DNA from: Hemicordylus capensis
Lineage: Eukaryota; Chordata; Lepidosauria; Squamata; Cordylidae
Reading direction: 5' to 3'
Length of the DNA: 64,000 nucleotides
Assembly: GCF_027244095.1 (NCBI RefSeq)
Contig: NC_069657.1
Location: forward strand, 152,082,857 to 152,146,856
Numbering within the stretch: position 1 is the stretch's first letter; the number at the start of each line of letters is the position of its first letter. Shown here piece by piece: positions 1 to 10,512 of this stretch. The notes under the pieces are model-generated. The model was not told where the DNA came from and did no database searches. It worked only from the letters and a program-made list of their open reading frames with translations. A program made the translations under genes and the position numbers.

Positions 1-85
1 ACATGCCTAGTTTTGTGCTGGTATGAACATAGGGCATTCCCAGTGTGATTTGAATTCATCTGAGTAGCCAGCCAATACTTCTTAC

Positions 86-537
86 TAGGGATATGCAGAG
101 CATTCCGAACTTGGAATGTTCCACTTTAAAATGGGCCGTTTCAAGCATTTTGAGCTCAGAACAGAACACCCTTCAAATAAAGGGCCTGTTCCAAGCTCAG
201 AATGGAATGAGCCCACTCCAGCTCTGAACATTCTGAGTTTTCTGAGCGCCATTTTGTAATCCAAAGTGGTGCTCTTCTGGCTGCTGCACATGTGCGACAG
301 CCATTTGTGTGATCAATACCACCACATAAATGGCTGTTGTGCGTGTGCAGAAGCCAGAAGAGCTCAATTTTGGATTCCAAAATGGCACTCTGAATGATCT
401 CTGAATGTTTCGAGTGTTCTGAGATGCTTCTGTTGGAACTACCAGCTCGACCAGTTGTTCCAACAGAATGATCCGTGGCTTATACATTCCATTCTGAGCT
501 GAGAACTGAACACATAATCCATTTCATGCACACTCTA
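86..537. mobile_element. Long palindromic (fold-back) MITE-like element
   Basis: The two halves are inverted copies meeting near position 320. The strongest arm pair is about 240-306 against 327-392, where about nine bases in ten pair. The arms contain CCATTTTG and AATCCAAA on the left and their complements on the right. The outer ends, TAGGGATATGC and the complement of GTGCACTCTA, resemble ends of hAT-like non-autonomous elements. I saw no clear target duplication, so the superfamily is open. The open frames here simply read the palindrome. Confidence 0.6.
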
Positions 538-539
538 CT

Positions 540-930
540 AGACAGGCTGCAATGGAGTGCCCAAGTGCAGAGCAGCAGCCGCTAGCAAGGGAGTGCTCCC
601 TTGCTGGTTGTGAAGGATCTACACTTTAACACACTTAAGGTAAGGTACCGCTTCCAAACGGAGACAAAACCAGCACTCAGCAAGCATGGAAGGAGGGTCT
701 AGCCCAGCCATAAGATGGGTAAAAGTGGCAGTGGGCAGGTGCATGGCTGCGGGAGGTGAGGCTGGCCCAGCCAGCATCCTTCAACACATTCTCCCAGCTC
801 AGTTTGCAGCTGGTTCACTAGAAAGAGGGCTTGCTTTCTCTCTTGCAAGCCCTCCTTCTAGCAAACTGGCTACAAGCTGGGCTTGCAGAGCCTGATGAAG
901 GGGCACACACTGTAGAGATTTGCTAAAGAC
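540..930. other. Unassigned interval
   Basis: I recognise no gene, RNA or repeat family here. Open frames are short and show no family motif. Confidence 0.4.
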
Positions 931-932
931 AC

Positions 933-1449
933 TGAAGCTCTTTCCACGATCAAGTGGGAAGGGCTACCCTCTTTTGCAGGGAGGAAGCCCGAAAGCACTT
1001 ACCTCCCCACAGACGATCCTCCTTCGGGCTCTGGGCGGGTGGATCACCTGCCCAGATGAGTGGTGGCTCTCCTGCTGTCTGCCTGCACCTCACCCAGCAG
1101 CTCCGTGGGTTGGGTGAAGGGAAGCACCGCCATGCAGCACTCCGCCCCACCCCCTGGAGCCCCAGTAATGCATCTCGCAAATGCATGGTGCATTTCTGGG
1201 ATTCCCCCCTCCCCCTCTCTCCCCAAGTGTATGCAAGCAGCCACAGTAGACACATGACCAGAAAAATGTCCAGACACACAACCAGAAAAATGCTTGCTCC
1301 GTTAACCTCATATAAGAGAGTGGCTAAATTGGCGGATTTGCTGCCACGGAGCCACCAGCCTCGCCCTCAAGCCCGCTGGTTCTCATAAGTGAGCAAAACC
1401 AGACTGGGCTCCCTTAGCCCAGTTTTGCTCACTCATGAGAATAGCCTCC
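933..1449 (+). mobile_element. Non-autonomous PIF/Harbinger-like MITE, copy 1
   Basis: The 5' end is TGAAGCTCTTTCCACGATCA. The 3' end is CTCATGAGAATAGCCTCC, preceded by a hairpin around 1403-1430 built on the core GGGCTCCCTTAGCCC. The same layout recurs near 2.6, 7.0, 7.5, 20.9, 56.4 and 61.4 kb. The internal sequence around 1080-1200 also matches the copy at 6961. The superfamily is inferred from a TTA duplication at the 61.4-kb copy. No transposase is encoded. Confidence 0.55.
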
Positions 1450-1539
1450 TTGTCTTACAAACTGAGAGGCTCTTCCTCTCTCTGTATAAGAGACTGTTCG
1501 TCTGTTTGTTTTCTTAACCTATGTTTAGTTGGTAATAAA

Positions 1540-2240
1540 TAGGGGTGTGAAATTCAATTCCACTTTGAATAGATTCAGGTAGAATCGGAGCAATTTGCTG
1601 ATTGTACCTCAAATCAAATTGACATCAAATCAAATCAAAGAAGACTTAGCATGTCTGCCTGCCTTGGAGGACTGGTCTACAGGGTAGATCAGTCATCCAA
1701 GATAGGCAGAGTCCAGATTGGAGGACTGGTCTTCTCACTGAACCTTATTGGTAGACCAGGTCTCCTGGGGGGGAAAGCACCATTTTAGGCCTGGAAAAAA
1801 GTGCTATTTTGAGGCCCATTTACCCAGCAAAACAGGCCTCAAAATGGTGCTCAAATCAATTCAGGTGATTCATCAAGACAGCTGGCCAAGCTGGCTGTTT
1901 TCAACGAATTAACCCCTGCTAACTTGGCAAAGAGGCACCTTTTAATGTGGTGATTCTCTTTATTTAGCAGGGGGAGAGTAACTGGTCCTATCTACCCCCA
2001 GCACAGTACCTCCAGTGACAGTTGCTGGTGTCTATCTTATGTTTCTTTTAGATTGTGAGCCCTTTGGGGACAGGGATCCATCTTATTTATGTGTTATTTC
2101 TCTGTGTAAACCACCCTGAGCCATATTTGGAAGGGTGATATAGAAATCAAATGAATGAATGAATGAATGAATGAATGATGGTTCTGCAATTTGATTCAAC
2201 CTCAGATTGAATCTCAGAATCTGATGTGTACATTCCCTTA
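1540..2240. mobile_element. hAT-type non-autonomous element with 8-bp TSD
   Basis: The element starts TAGGGGTGTGA and ends GTACATTCCCTTA, which are imperfect inverted ends. It is flanked by a perfect 8-bp duplication GTAATAAA (1532-1539 and 2241-2248), the length expected for hAT. A separate L2-tailed repeat is nested at about 1908-2178. No transposase frame is present. Confidence 0.75.
1908..2178 (+). repeat. Short L2-tailed repeat, copy 1 (nested)
   Basis: This discrete unit of about 260 bp begins CTGCTAACTTGGCAAAGAGG. It ends with an L2-like 3' tail (TGTAAACCACCCTGAGCC, then a GGTGATATAGAAAT-type sequence) and a (GAAT)n stretch. Copies with the same start occur at 43.8 kb (minus), 45.9 kb and 63.6 kb, so it behaves as a SINE-sized non-autonomous retroelement. 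I see no tRNA-like head. Confidence 0.6.
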
Positions 2241-2248
2241 GTAATAAA

Positions 2249-2558
2249 TATCAAACTACTGTTTCTCAGTTAAAGTTGGCTTCTTGTTAAATTACCTATA
2301 GAGGACAAATAAACACACACAGCGAATGAAGCTGAATGACCACCTGTCAACATGAGGGGCGTGGCTGGGAATCCATGCACATATATTTGCTCTGGGCCCC
2401 ATTCCCCACACAGGACAACCATGCATATAGTAAGAAAGAATGGAACTAGACCCATCGTGTCTTCTTTGATACCCCCTGATATTTTGTGAATCCTTCCCTT
2501 CTGGCAGAAATGACTATGGTTTTATGAATTGGTGAAGGTGGAAAATGTAGACAATGAG
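2249..2558. other. Unassigned interval
   Basis: No recognisable feature on either strand. Confidence 0.4.
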
Positions 2559-3094
2559 GCTATTCTTACAATCAGCTAAAATCGGGCTAGGGGAGCCTAG
2601 CCCGATTTTAGCAGACCATGAGGAACATCGGGATTGCAGGTGAGCCCGGTTGCCTCACAGCGGGTTACCCACTTAGGAAGCCCTCCCCTTAGCCCAGGTT
2701 AGCGGAGCGAGCGCCCCACTAACCTGGGCTATACGATCGTGTGTTGCCATGCTGCGGCTCTGCACCATGGCAACTCATGAGGAGAGGCAGCAGCCTCCCA
2801 GCTCAGAGGTCTCTCCAGGGAGTTAGTAGGTACAAGCATTTGCGCAGAGCATGCTGGATCTCCTGGGGGCTGCATGGCCCCCAAACTCCCAAGCCCCTGC
2901 CGGCTCCATGATGGAGCCAGCAGTCATGTGAGCAGATGGAGCCGGCAGTTCAGGGGCCACATGGCCCCTGAGCTCTCAAGCCCCCACCGGCTCTGTGACG
3001 GTCATGTGGGCAGCCAATCTGGCCGCCCGGGGAGAACAGGCTTAGCCCGCTCTCCCCGCAAACCCTCTGGAGGCAGATCTCACTGATTGTGGGA
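2559..3094 (-). mobile_element. Non-autonomous PIF/Harbinger-like MITE, copy 2
   Basis: Reverse-oriented member of the 933-1449 family. Its 3' end lies at 2559 (TGAGGCTATTCTTAC), followed by a near-perfect hairpin at about 2580-2611 with stem AATCGGGCTAGG. The GC-rich interior near 3030-3070 (TAGCCCGCTCTCCCCGCA) matches the copy at 7525. The other end is GCCTCA at about 3089-3094. Confidence 0.55.
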
Positions 3095-3762
3095 CCTGCC
3101 TCAATGAGTTCCATCCTTCACCATTTGTGTAGCTGATGAGAACACTTGTATGTGAGGGGGAGAGCTGTGAAGGCTTATCTTGGGCTTGTGAATGGCAGTC
3201 TTAATAAAAGCATCTTTTAACAACATGGTGTGATTATCTTTATGTCATTTCATGGCAGCTCCTTGCTGTTGCACCTGGGCAGGGCAATTCAAGCCAAGGT
3301 CACCAAATCCAAGGGTCAGGAGCCAATAATCATTCCATCCAGAACAAGCAAGGTTGAGGTCAAACAAGCAGAAGGTCAGAAGCCAGAAGCCAATCTATCA
3401 GGAGCAAAGAAAGTCAAGGTCAATCGAGCCAGGAATCCAAGAAGAGTAAGGAACAGAAACAAAGCAGAACACATCCACAATGAAATTGCTTCAGAAAACA
3501 AAAGAGGCAAATTGAAGCTCTAAGTAAAGAGCCAGCAATGAAGTGCCACCCAACCCTGAAATATTCCAGGCCTTAAAGGGGCTGTGCCATTTCTCAAGTG
3601 CTAGCTACAGTGGAGTTAGCTAAGTGCTGGTGGGGATTGTGGTGTCTCTGCTTTGTCCTCAGACAAGGGTAAGGGTGCATTGAGGGGGTTAGTAGGTACA
3701 GGTGTTTCTGATGATGGAGCTGAGGGGCCCTTAAACCCCACCTCATCCAGCAAGTCATCTGT
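3095..3762. other. Unclassified, repeat-like interval
   Basis: The stretch 3270-3500 is rich in short AAGCCAAGGTCA/AGGTCAA-type phrases and looks like part of an interspersed repeat. One frame stays open for 97 codons (3230-3523), but it is a Lys/Arg-rich read of these phrases and not a recognised protein. A retrotransposon-derived origin is possible but not shown. Confidence 0.3.
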
Positions 3763-3873
3763 GTCAGGCCTAGGTTCATGACCACTTCATCTTGGGACTC
3801 CTCAATGTCAGGTTCAGGGTGAATGGCCACTTCATCCCGAGACTCCTCAGTGTCTGACTCTGGGTTCATCATG
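3763..3873. repeat. Tandem repeat, 44-45-bp unit, about 2.5 copies
   Basis: Units begin GTCAGG and contain GACCACTTCATC or GGCCACTTCATC, then GGGACTCCTCA or GAGACTCCTCA. On the minus strand one frame reads them as a repeated acidic 15-residue phrase (DTEESRDEV, DIEESQDEV). The frame is short and no protein family is recognised. Confidence 0.65.
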
Positions 3874-4073
3874 ACACTCTACACCATTAGCTCCTTGACC
3901 CCTGACCTTTAACCCATCACTCTGTCCAAACCTTTGCACTCATTTATGTCTTTGGATAACAAATTGACTCAGAGTGGCCATAAAACAACTGGCTAACCTC
4001 TCTCCCATTTCTTGTTCATTAGGTTCTGCCCTTTTGATTTCAGCTGGGGGTGACAATTCATTAGCTCTAGCAT

Positions 4074-4234
4074 TAGGGCTGCCAACTCTGACTGAAACCT
4101 TTCCTTAGGATTTTCCCCCCAAAACATTTTTTCAGAATTTCAAGCCATTACAATAACCAGGATTGCCTTCAGTAATAAACTGGAGATGGGTGTTGATAAT
4201 AGTCTAGGCCAAACCTGGAGGGTTGTCGGCTATA
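4074..4234 (-). mobile_element. Short hAT-type MITE with perfect 8-bp TSD
   Basis: The ends TAGGGCTGCCAAC and the complement of GTTGTCGGCTATA form inverted termini. A perfect 8-bp duplication TCTAGCAT flanks them (4066-4073 and 4235-4242). A related copy in the other orientation lies at about 47.96-48.16 kb; both contain TTATTACTGAA and a CTCCAG motif next to one end. Confidence 0.7.
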
Positions 4235-4242
4235 TCTAGCAT

Positions 4243-4985
4243 AGTCCTATTAAAATCAATGAGATGGACCCCAAAGGAAAACGGCTGGGAACTGCAGCTT
4301 GAAACTGAAGCAGGCACCATGCCATTCACTGTACTACAACTTGTTTGCACTAGAATAAATGTCATGAAGTGGCAGAAGTCTCAGTATAACGGGGAAACCC
4401 TGGCATACAAGCCCTCTCCCAAAAGTGTAATATTACAATCAGTGTCATAAAGAACAGTTGCTTGGAGGGAGGCAGAGGAATTACATTATCAGTAGGGAAG
4501 CTTGCTGCTTGAATGCACTTTCCTCAATCTTCCATTCAAGGGGCATTATTTCAGAGAGGAAATGGTGAGAGCAATGTACTTTTGGTGTGTAGCACAAGAT
4601 TCACAGCAAGGTGGAAAGGGAAAGACAAGAACGATAAAAAAAAAAATAATTGAATTATCCACATGCAGTTTAAAGCTTCTGCATACACATGCAGTTTAAG
4701 CAACAAGAACTGAGGGCTGTGCACAAATGCAAGGAAAGTCAACCCAGGGGATTTCACTCCACCTCACACATCAGGGGGAGGGAGCTGAGCACAAAGTTTG
4801 CTTTACACACAGTTCTATTCAGTGTCAACCCCAGGACTAGTCTGTGTGAGGAAGGTTGTGTTGTGAAAACAAAACCTGAAGGGTTTTCAAATTTGTGTGC
4901 CCTGAGAGGAAGGCAAGAAAGGAGGCACCTACCCAGGCCAGGGAGCTCTTTCCCTCAGCTCCTGAAAAGACCAACAGTCTGAGAC
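4243..4985. other. Unassigned interval
   Basis: I recognise no gene or repeat here apart from a short A-run near 4640. Open frames are under 100 codons and lack family features. Confidence 0.4.
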
Positions 4986-5100
4986 AACTTTTTAAATGTT
5001 CTGTAATTTGCTTCTTTTAATACTGTAAACCGCTTTGGGTGCCTTTGTCAAGGCAGAAAGGCAGTATAGAAATGTAGGAAATAAATAAATAATAAATAAA
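4986..5100 (+). repeat. L2-like LINE 3'-end fragment
   Basis: The sequence TACTGTAAACCGCTTTGGGT, followed by GGCAGAAAGGCAGTATAGAAAT and an (AATA)n tail, is the usual 3' end of L2-clade LINEs. Only the tail remains. Confidence 0.65.
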
Positions 5101-6052
5101 AGGGAAATATAGAACATCAATAGAAAATGTGGAGGGTGAATGTTTTCAGTTTGGAACCTGTGCAAAGAAGAAAAGGAACATTTGATAGAAGCAATTTAGT
5201 TAAAGGAAGCTTTTTATTAAAATTTGTTGGCGGGAAAGAAATCGGAGAGAGAAACCTGAATGTTTCCAAAATAAAGTGATGGTTGAAACTATGTTGTCAA
5301 AGAGAGAGAAAAGACACATAACAATATAGAAACGCTATACTGAGTTTCCTCAGTTACTGAGGAAATCAAGAGAGCTAAGGTACACAGAGCACAACTACAA
5401 AAAGCAGGGAAAGTGCCAAGAGCAAAGAAGGAGAGAGGATGTCCCAAAGATGTCCATGGAAACAGACAGTGACAGAGGAAATATTGAAAAACAAGATATT
5501 GGTGGGGAGCGGGGGTGATTTAAAATGCTGAATAAATGTGCAACTATGGAACAGAAGACAGAAAGATTCATGGAAAAAACAGAAACTTACAAAGTTTAGT
5601 TTACTGAGAGTGTAGCTGGAACACACATATTCCTTTATGTGTTTTTTAAAATTACCAAAGCTGAAGTACATCAAATACTGAAGAAATCATGAATTTTTAT
5701 ATAGGCTATTTGATATCTATGTGTCAATATTGTTCAGCCAAACATTTTTGGTGTGAGCAGTCATTATCATTACGTAACCTGCTGCCACATCACTGTTCCA
5801 TTACTAGAGTGTCCAAGACCGTTAAAAAAAAAAAATCTGTTCACTGGCCAGCATCCTCTTTCCCAGTTTCTGAGATAATATGCATCAGAATAACAGAGTG
5901 CTTCCTTTTGATCCTGTAGCAGCCAATTTGGAAACACCACCAGGACATGGAGGAGTATCTAATTTTCAAATACAGGGAACAATTCTTATACAGTGGCAGA
6001 TATTCTGAATTTCTGACTGAAGTTGGGCATGTGTAGAGGTTCAGTTGCTGAT
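5101..6052. other. Unassigned interval
   Basis: Nothing recognisable beyond an A-run near 5825. Open frames of 75-99 codons on both strands show no conserved motif. Confidence 0.4.
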
Positions 6053-6263
6053 TCAGCTGCATGGGCACTCATGCAAGGAAGCGATTTTCACCAGTCTCCC
6101 CTTTTCCTGGAAGAGCTCTGTGCAATTCCTAAATACATCCCTGAAGGTTGTGCAGCTCTACATCTCTCAACTTGTGTAATTTGTAGGTTGCAGAGACCAT
6201 TTCCAGGTGAAGGGGAGATTGGTGGAAATTCGCCTCTCTTTCATGTGAGCGCCAGTGCTGTTG
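6053..6263. mobile_element. Fold-back MITE with TIRs of about 50 bp
   Basis: The left arm (6054-6115) and right arm (6195-6262) are inverted copies sharing GATTTTCACCAGTCTCCCCTT and its complement AGGGGAGATTGGTGGAAAT, with mismatches. A related element lies at about 8800-9096. No coding capacity and no certain TSD. Confidence 0.6.
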
Positions 6264-6365
6264 GCCCAGGAACAGAGCTGCTGCACGCATGCTTCCTTTG
6301 GCTATACACATACAGCACTGGACAGGATGGTCAGCCAGGACCATCAATACAAAATAAAAGTTGAA

Positions 6366-6675
6366 AAGGCAAAGGTTCTCTCCCTGGCACCTCCAAGAAA
6401 GGGCTGAGAGAAACTCCTGCCTGTGACCTTGGAAAAACTACTGCCAGTCTGTGTAGACCAGGGTTTCTCAACGTGTGTAGACCAGGGTTTCTCCAGATGT
6501 TATTGGACTTCAACTCCCATAATCCCCAGCCCCAGTGGCCTTTGGTCTGGAATTATGGGAGCTGAAGTCCAATTACATCTGGGGACCCACACGTTGAGAA
6601 ACTCTGGAATACTGAGCTAGCTGAACCAATGGACTGACTCCATGGAAGGCAGCTTCCTATGTTTCTATGTTAAAA
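6366..6675 (+). repeat. 5S-derived SINE, 3' portion, split by a MITE
   Basis: The parts 6366-6458 and 6607-6675 are collinear with the complement of the SINE at 53.96-54.24 kb. They share GGGCTGAGA...CCTGCCTGTGACCTTGG, CTGCCAGTCTGTGTAGAC, and the tail GGCAGCTTCCTATGTTTCTA, which is CR1-like. A hAT-type element sits between GTGTAGAC and AATACTGAGC. The 5S-like head is missing in this copy. Confidence 0.6.
6459..6606. mobile_element. hAT-type fold-back MITE nested in the SINE
   Basis: The termini CAGGGTTTCTCAACGTGTG and the complement of CACACGTTGAGAAACTCTG match closely. The interior is palindromic (ACTTCAACTCCCATAATCCC against its complement). A 24-bp piece at the left end, including GTGTAGACCAGGGTTTCTC, is tandemly duplicated. 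No clean TSD remains, although the uninterrupted SINE shows exactly where the insertion went. Confidence 0.65.
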
Positions 6676-6960
6676 ATCCAAAGCATGTTGTGTTCAGTTT
6701 ACAATGGGCGAGGGGGTAACAAAAAGAAAAGTAGGAACAAAATGGTTTTCACATCTTTGCTTTTATAACATTATACTTCTTATTCCTATGCAGCATGATT
6801 TCTCAGGTTTTGAATATTACAAATTGTCTACAGACAACACATGCTTTCCTTCTTCGTATTTTGGATTAGAGTTGATTTTCTCAAAAAAGGCCAAGAGTAC
6901 TTCATTTGAATCTGCAAAGAGCTAAACTGCACAATAGAGGTCATCCACGCAATCAAAAAA

Positions 6961-7349
6961 TGAGGCTCTTCACACAGTTAGGGCAGTCTTTACACAATTT
7001 GGGCAATCTTCACGATTGCCCATCCAGACAAACGGCAGCTTTGCTCAGATGTTCCATTGCCCAGCCATGGCTCATCCATCAGCTCCGGGGGTCGGGTGCA
7101 GGGAAGCAAAAGTGCTCAGTGCATTCCTGGGGTCTCCTCTCCCCCCCACCCTGAGTGTGTCCACCATGGCAGACACATGACAAAATAAATGGGGTTAGTG
7201 GAACACTCGCTCTGCTAACCTCATTTAGTGGGGGGCATTTAGGCAGGCTTGCCTCCGGGAGCCACATGGCTCCCGTTGCGACAGACAAGCAGCAGAAACC
7301 AGGCTGGGCTCCCTTAGCCTAATTTCTGCTGCTCATGTAAACTGCCTCA
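6961..7349 (+). mobile_element. Non-autonomous PIF/Harbinger-like MITE, copy 3
   Basis: The 5' end is TGAGGCTCTTCACAC and the 3' end is CTCATGTAAACTGCCTCA. The subterminal hairpin near 7297-7330 contains GGCTGGGCTCCCTTAGCC. The interior shares the CAGCTCCGGGGGTCGGGTG block with copy 1. The left 60 bp contain three partial repeats of GGGCARTCTTYACA. Confidence 0.6.
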
Positions 7350-7444
7350 CTGTGTTCTACCCGGATTTGGGAGCTGTGTGTGCTCCCAATTTTCAGTTGG
7401 GTGGAAGCAAGTTAAGAAGAAAACCTGGATAGAAGTGATTGAAG

Positions 7445-7514
7445 TGATTGTGTGGAAGCAAAGTAGGAGGAAAAGCTAGGTAGTGTATCCTCCTACCTTG
7501 CCTCCACACAATCA
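7445..7514. repeat. Strong inverted repeat (27-bp arms)
   Basis: Arms 7445-7471 and 7488-7514 are reverse complements with two mismatches, around a 16-base spacer. They begin TGATTGTGTGGA and end TCCACACAATCA. It lies between two Harbinger-like copies and probably belongs to a separate small MITE. Confidence 0.6.
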
Positions 7515-7524
7515 CAAAAACATA

Positions 7525-8044
7525 GAGGTGAGTCTCATGAGCGGTGAGACTGGCCTTCAGAGGGTTTGCAGGGAGAGTGGGATTAGCCCGCTCTCCCCGC
7601 AGAGGATCCCCAGACAGCCCGGGGCAGCCAGATCGGCCGCCCACACAACTGCCAGCTCCATCATGGAGCCATCTCATCAGAGAGCCGGCAGGGGCTGCAG
7701 GGATCGGGGGGCACACAGCCCCCAGAAGTTCCAGGATGCCCTGCGCAAGCGCAAGCGCAAGCGTGCAGGGCATCCTGGAGAGACCCCCAGGGTCAGGAAG
7801 CTTGTTTCAGCCTCCCACCAGGGGTCTCCTCATATGTTGCCATGCCGCGGAGCCACGCCACAACAATACACAATCAAGAAGATGGGGTTCGCGGAGTGCT
7901 CGCTCCGCTAACCTTGGCTAAGGGGAGGGGGAATTAGGAGGGTTTGCTGCCAAGAGCCGGACGGCTCCCGTGGCAGCAGATGATCAGCAAAAAGCGGGCT
8001 AGGCTCCCTTAGCCAACTTTTTACTGACCGTGAGAATCTCCTCA
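7525..8044 (+). mobile_element. Non-autonomous PIF/Harbinger-like MITE, copy 4
   Basis: The 5' end is GAGGTGAGTCTCATGAGC and the 3' end is TGAGAATCTCCTCA. The subterminal hairpin near 7990-8025 contains GGCTAGGCTCCCTTAGCC. The GC-rich interior matches copy 2 in reverse. A GCGCAA hexamer expansion lies at about 7743-7765. Open frames through it (RKRKRKR-type) are reads of that expansion. Confidence 0.6.
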
Positions 8045-8530
8045 TCGTGTTTTAGAGCTGGAATAGACCTTCTAGGTCTTCTAGGCCAACTCTTTGCTCA
8101 GTGTAGAAATCTGCTACAGCATTCCTATAGAATCATAGAACTTTAGTTGCAAGTGCATTTGGAGTTATGTTGTGTTTATGTTTGGCCCTAAATCTGCCAG
8201 GTTTTAGATTTTGAAATCTAAAAAGGAAAGTGGGGAGGGATGTTTATGTAAGGACAAGTAGAAATCAGTATTCAAAGCAATAAAAAATAACAGTGTTGAA
8301 AATAGGTCCCTTTTGTGAAGATCATGGAATAAGTGGATGTTTGCACAATCAGTGTAACAAAGCAAATAAGCAAAAAGATAAAAAGCCCTGATTAAGATAC
8401 GCCAGGACGATGGCTAAGGAGTGGTGAAACAGTTGTCCAGACAACTGGATCATTGTGCTTAGGAACATTAGGATAAGGTTTCTAGTTACTACCTATTTAA
8501 TGAAGTACTATATGGAGCACTAAAAACTTG
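8045..8530. other. Unassigned interval
   Basis: No recognisable feature on either strand. Confidence 0.4.
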
Positions 8531-8531
<1 letters not shown>

Positions 8532-8568
<37 letters not shown>

Positions 8569-8599
8569 GATAATTATTATTATATTATATTATATATTA

Positions 8600-8651
<52 letters not shown>
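8532..8651. repeat. (AAT)n/(ATT)n microsatellite
   Basis: About 120 bp of AAT units that switch to ATT units in the middle, through an AT-rich centre near 8575-8610. The whole tract can therefore fold back on itself. Confidence 0.95.
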
Positions 8652-8799
8652 TGAATGGAGTTCAAATCAGGATAGGGCACTGTGGCCCCAATCCAGCTAA
8701 GATTTCTTGTGACCATTGATAGCCCATTGATACAAACATAATACATTTGTTTTGTCTCACTCAAGTCCCCTTGTTTTAAGTGACTGACTTCGAGAGTAA

Positions 8800-9096
8800 T
8801 GCTGTGTGCACACTACAAGTGCTGTGTGCACACAATATTTTCACCTCTCCCCTTTCCTCTGTAGCCTACTGCGCCTTCCAAAAATATATCCCTCAAGGCT
8901 ACACAAACCTTGGGGAGAATCTTCAAGAGGCACCTTGGGCTACAGAGCTAGGTGGCCAGATTTGGCTTTAAAAAAGCCAAATTCTGGTTTACGGCCCATT
9001 TGACCCACAAGTACACCCCTTAGGTTCTGGCAACTCTGCCGGAGGGAAAGGGAGATTGGTGAAAATCATCTCTTCCCTGTAGTGCACAGACAGTGT
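8800..9096. mobile_element. Fold-back MITE, relative of the 6053 element
   Basis: The left end (GCTGTGTGCACACTACA, partly duplicated at once) and right end (complement TGTCTGTGCACTACAGG) are inverted. The subterminal blocks TTTTCACCTCTCCCC and GGGGAGATTGGTGAAAAT-like pair as in the 6053 element. No coding capacity. Confidence 0.5.
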
Positions 9097-10071
9097 TATT
9101 CTGGATGTGACTTACCCATTACTAACTTCTGCTGGATCAGAGTCTGTATTAGCCATGGGGTCTGTATTTCTGCATAGAGTATCAGTGGTATTTACTAGTA
9201 TGTACATCTCACTCACAAATCGGCTAGCATGCTCCAATTCAATGTAGTAAGAGCCTTTCTATATCCCCTCAAGACCATTCTTTTTTCTGAATAAAAATTA
9301 TCGGAGTAGCCTACTAGGGACATCCCCTGTGCAAAGTTAGAAAAGGCAGGTATACACTGGTGTGAACCCAGAAGGCCATTCTGCTCATCAAACAAATTCT
9401 TGAGGCGTCCTCCAGTGTGACTGGCGTGCAGATTATAGCTTTTTAAAAGTATGATAAAAATGCCATTAAACTTCTACACAGGGCAGCAATGTGGGGCTGA
9501 ACATCTTCCAGAAATGGCTGCAGTGTTTTTTCACAGGGAAAAAAAAATCTGTCTCCAAAAATCAATTGTTTATAAGCTATAGTAACAGAATGGCATGTAA
9601 AATTAGTGTTGTAATAGTTCTCAGTGTCTTCATGTTTTCATTCTTCAAGTTAAAACAATGTAAGGGTGGTACATACTATTGAATTGACTTGTATTAAAAT
9701 ATTTACCAAGTATTGCAGTAAAAATAATTTCCTTTGAAAACTTTTAATTCAGTTGAATACAATATTTAAATCACACTAATTATGCAATGTTGAATTATTT
9801 CCCTGATCAAGTTTCCCCCCCATAAAATTTATCGGGCGGGGGGGACGACAGATATTTATACAACACATAACATTAGAATGGCATACTTTTTATTGCTTAC
9901 CCAACAGAAGACAAAGAAATATGTTAAATTAGATCCCAGTTGTAAATTTGAATTTCTGAATCAAATTTTTCCAGAAAGTCCATATTATCATCATTGGGGG
10001 TGGGATGGGGGGTGGGGGAGAGATATGTAACTTCTTCAACAAAAACACAAATCACAAAGATGAAGAGACTA
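9097..10071. other. Unassigned interval
   Basis: AT-rich DNA with no recognised repeat or gene. Confidence 0.4.
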
Positions 10072-10079
10072 GTTGCAAC

Positions 10080-10504
10080 CAGGGGCGGAGCCACCATTGG
10101 GCGAACGGGTTCAAGAACCCGGGCTGCCACCAATCAGGGGCTGCGAGCGCAGCCCCAGACACACCACCTGTGTGTGACGTCAGACGCGGGGGCGTTATTT
10201 TGGTCCGAAACGGGGCTGTGTGGCCCTGTTTGGAGCCGAAACCGGCCCCGTTTAGGAGAGAGATCGGCCCACGAGGCATTGGCAGCATGGCCAGAATGGA
10301 TCTCCCTGCCTTTAAGTCAGGGAGAGTCACTCCAGTCCTCACTGCCCAATGCAGCACGGGCCGATCTCCTTTCCAAACAGGGCCACACGGCCCCATTTGG
10401 AAGGGAGACCGCGCCCCCTGCATCTGATGTCAGACATGGTGGCGGGGCCAGGGGGCCACGGCGGCAGCCGCACACAGGCTGCCACCAGCCTCACTCTGCT
10501 CCTG
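10080..10504. mobile_element. GC-rich hAT-type MITE with perfect 8-bp TSD
   Basis: The 5' terminus CAGGGGCGGAGCCACC and the 3' terminus CTCACTCTGCTCCTG are imperfect inverted ends. A perfect duplication GTTGCAAC flanks the element (10072-10079 and 10505-10512). The 230-codon frame across it (9994-10686) runs through both borders and is not a real protein. A relative lies at about 17945. Confidence 0.75.
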
Positions 10505-10512
10505 GTTGCAAC

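Noticed and set aside
7483-7921. Two overlapping basic proteins (142 and 125 aa)
   Set aside because: They read a GC-rich Harbinger-like MITE with a GCGCAA expansion, in two frames at once.
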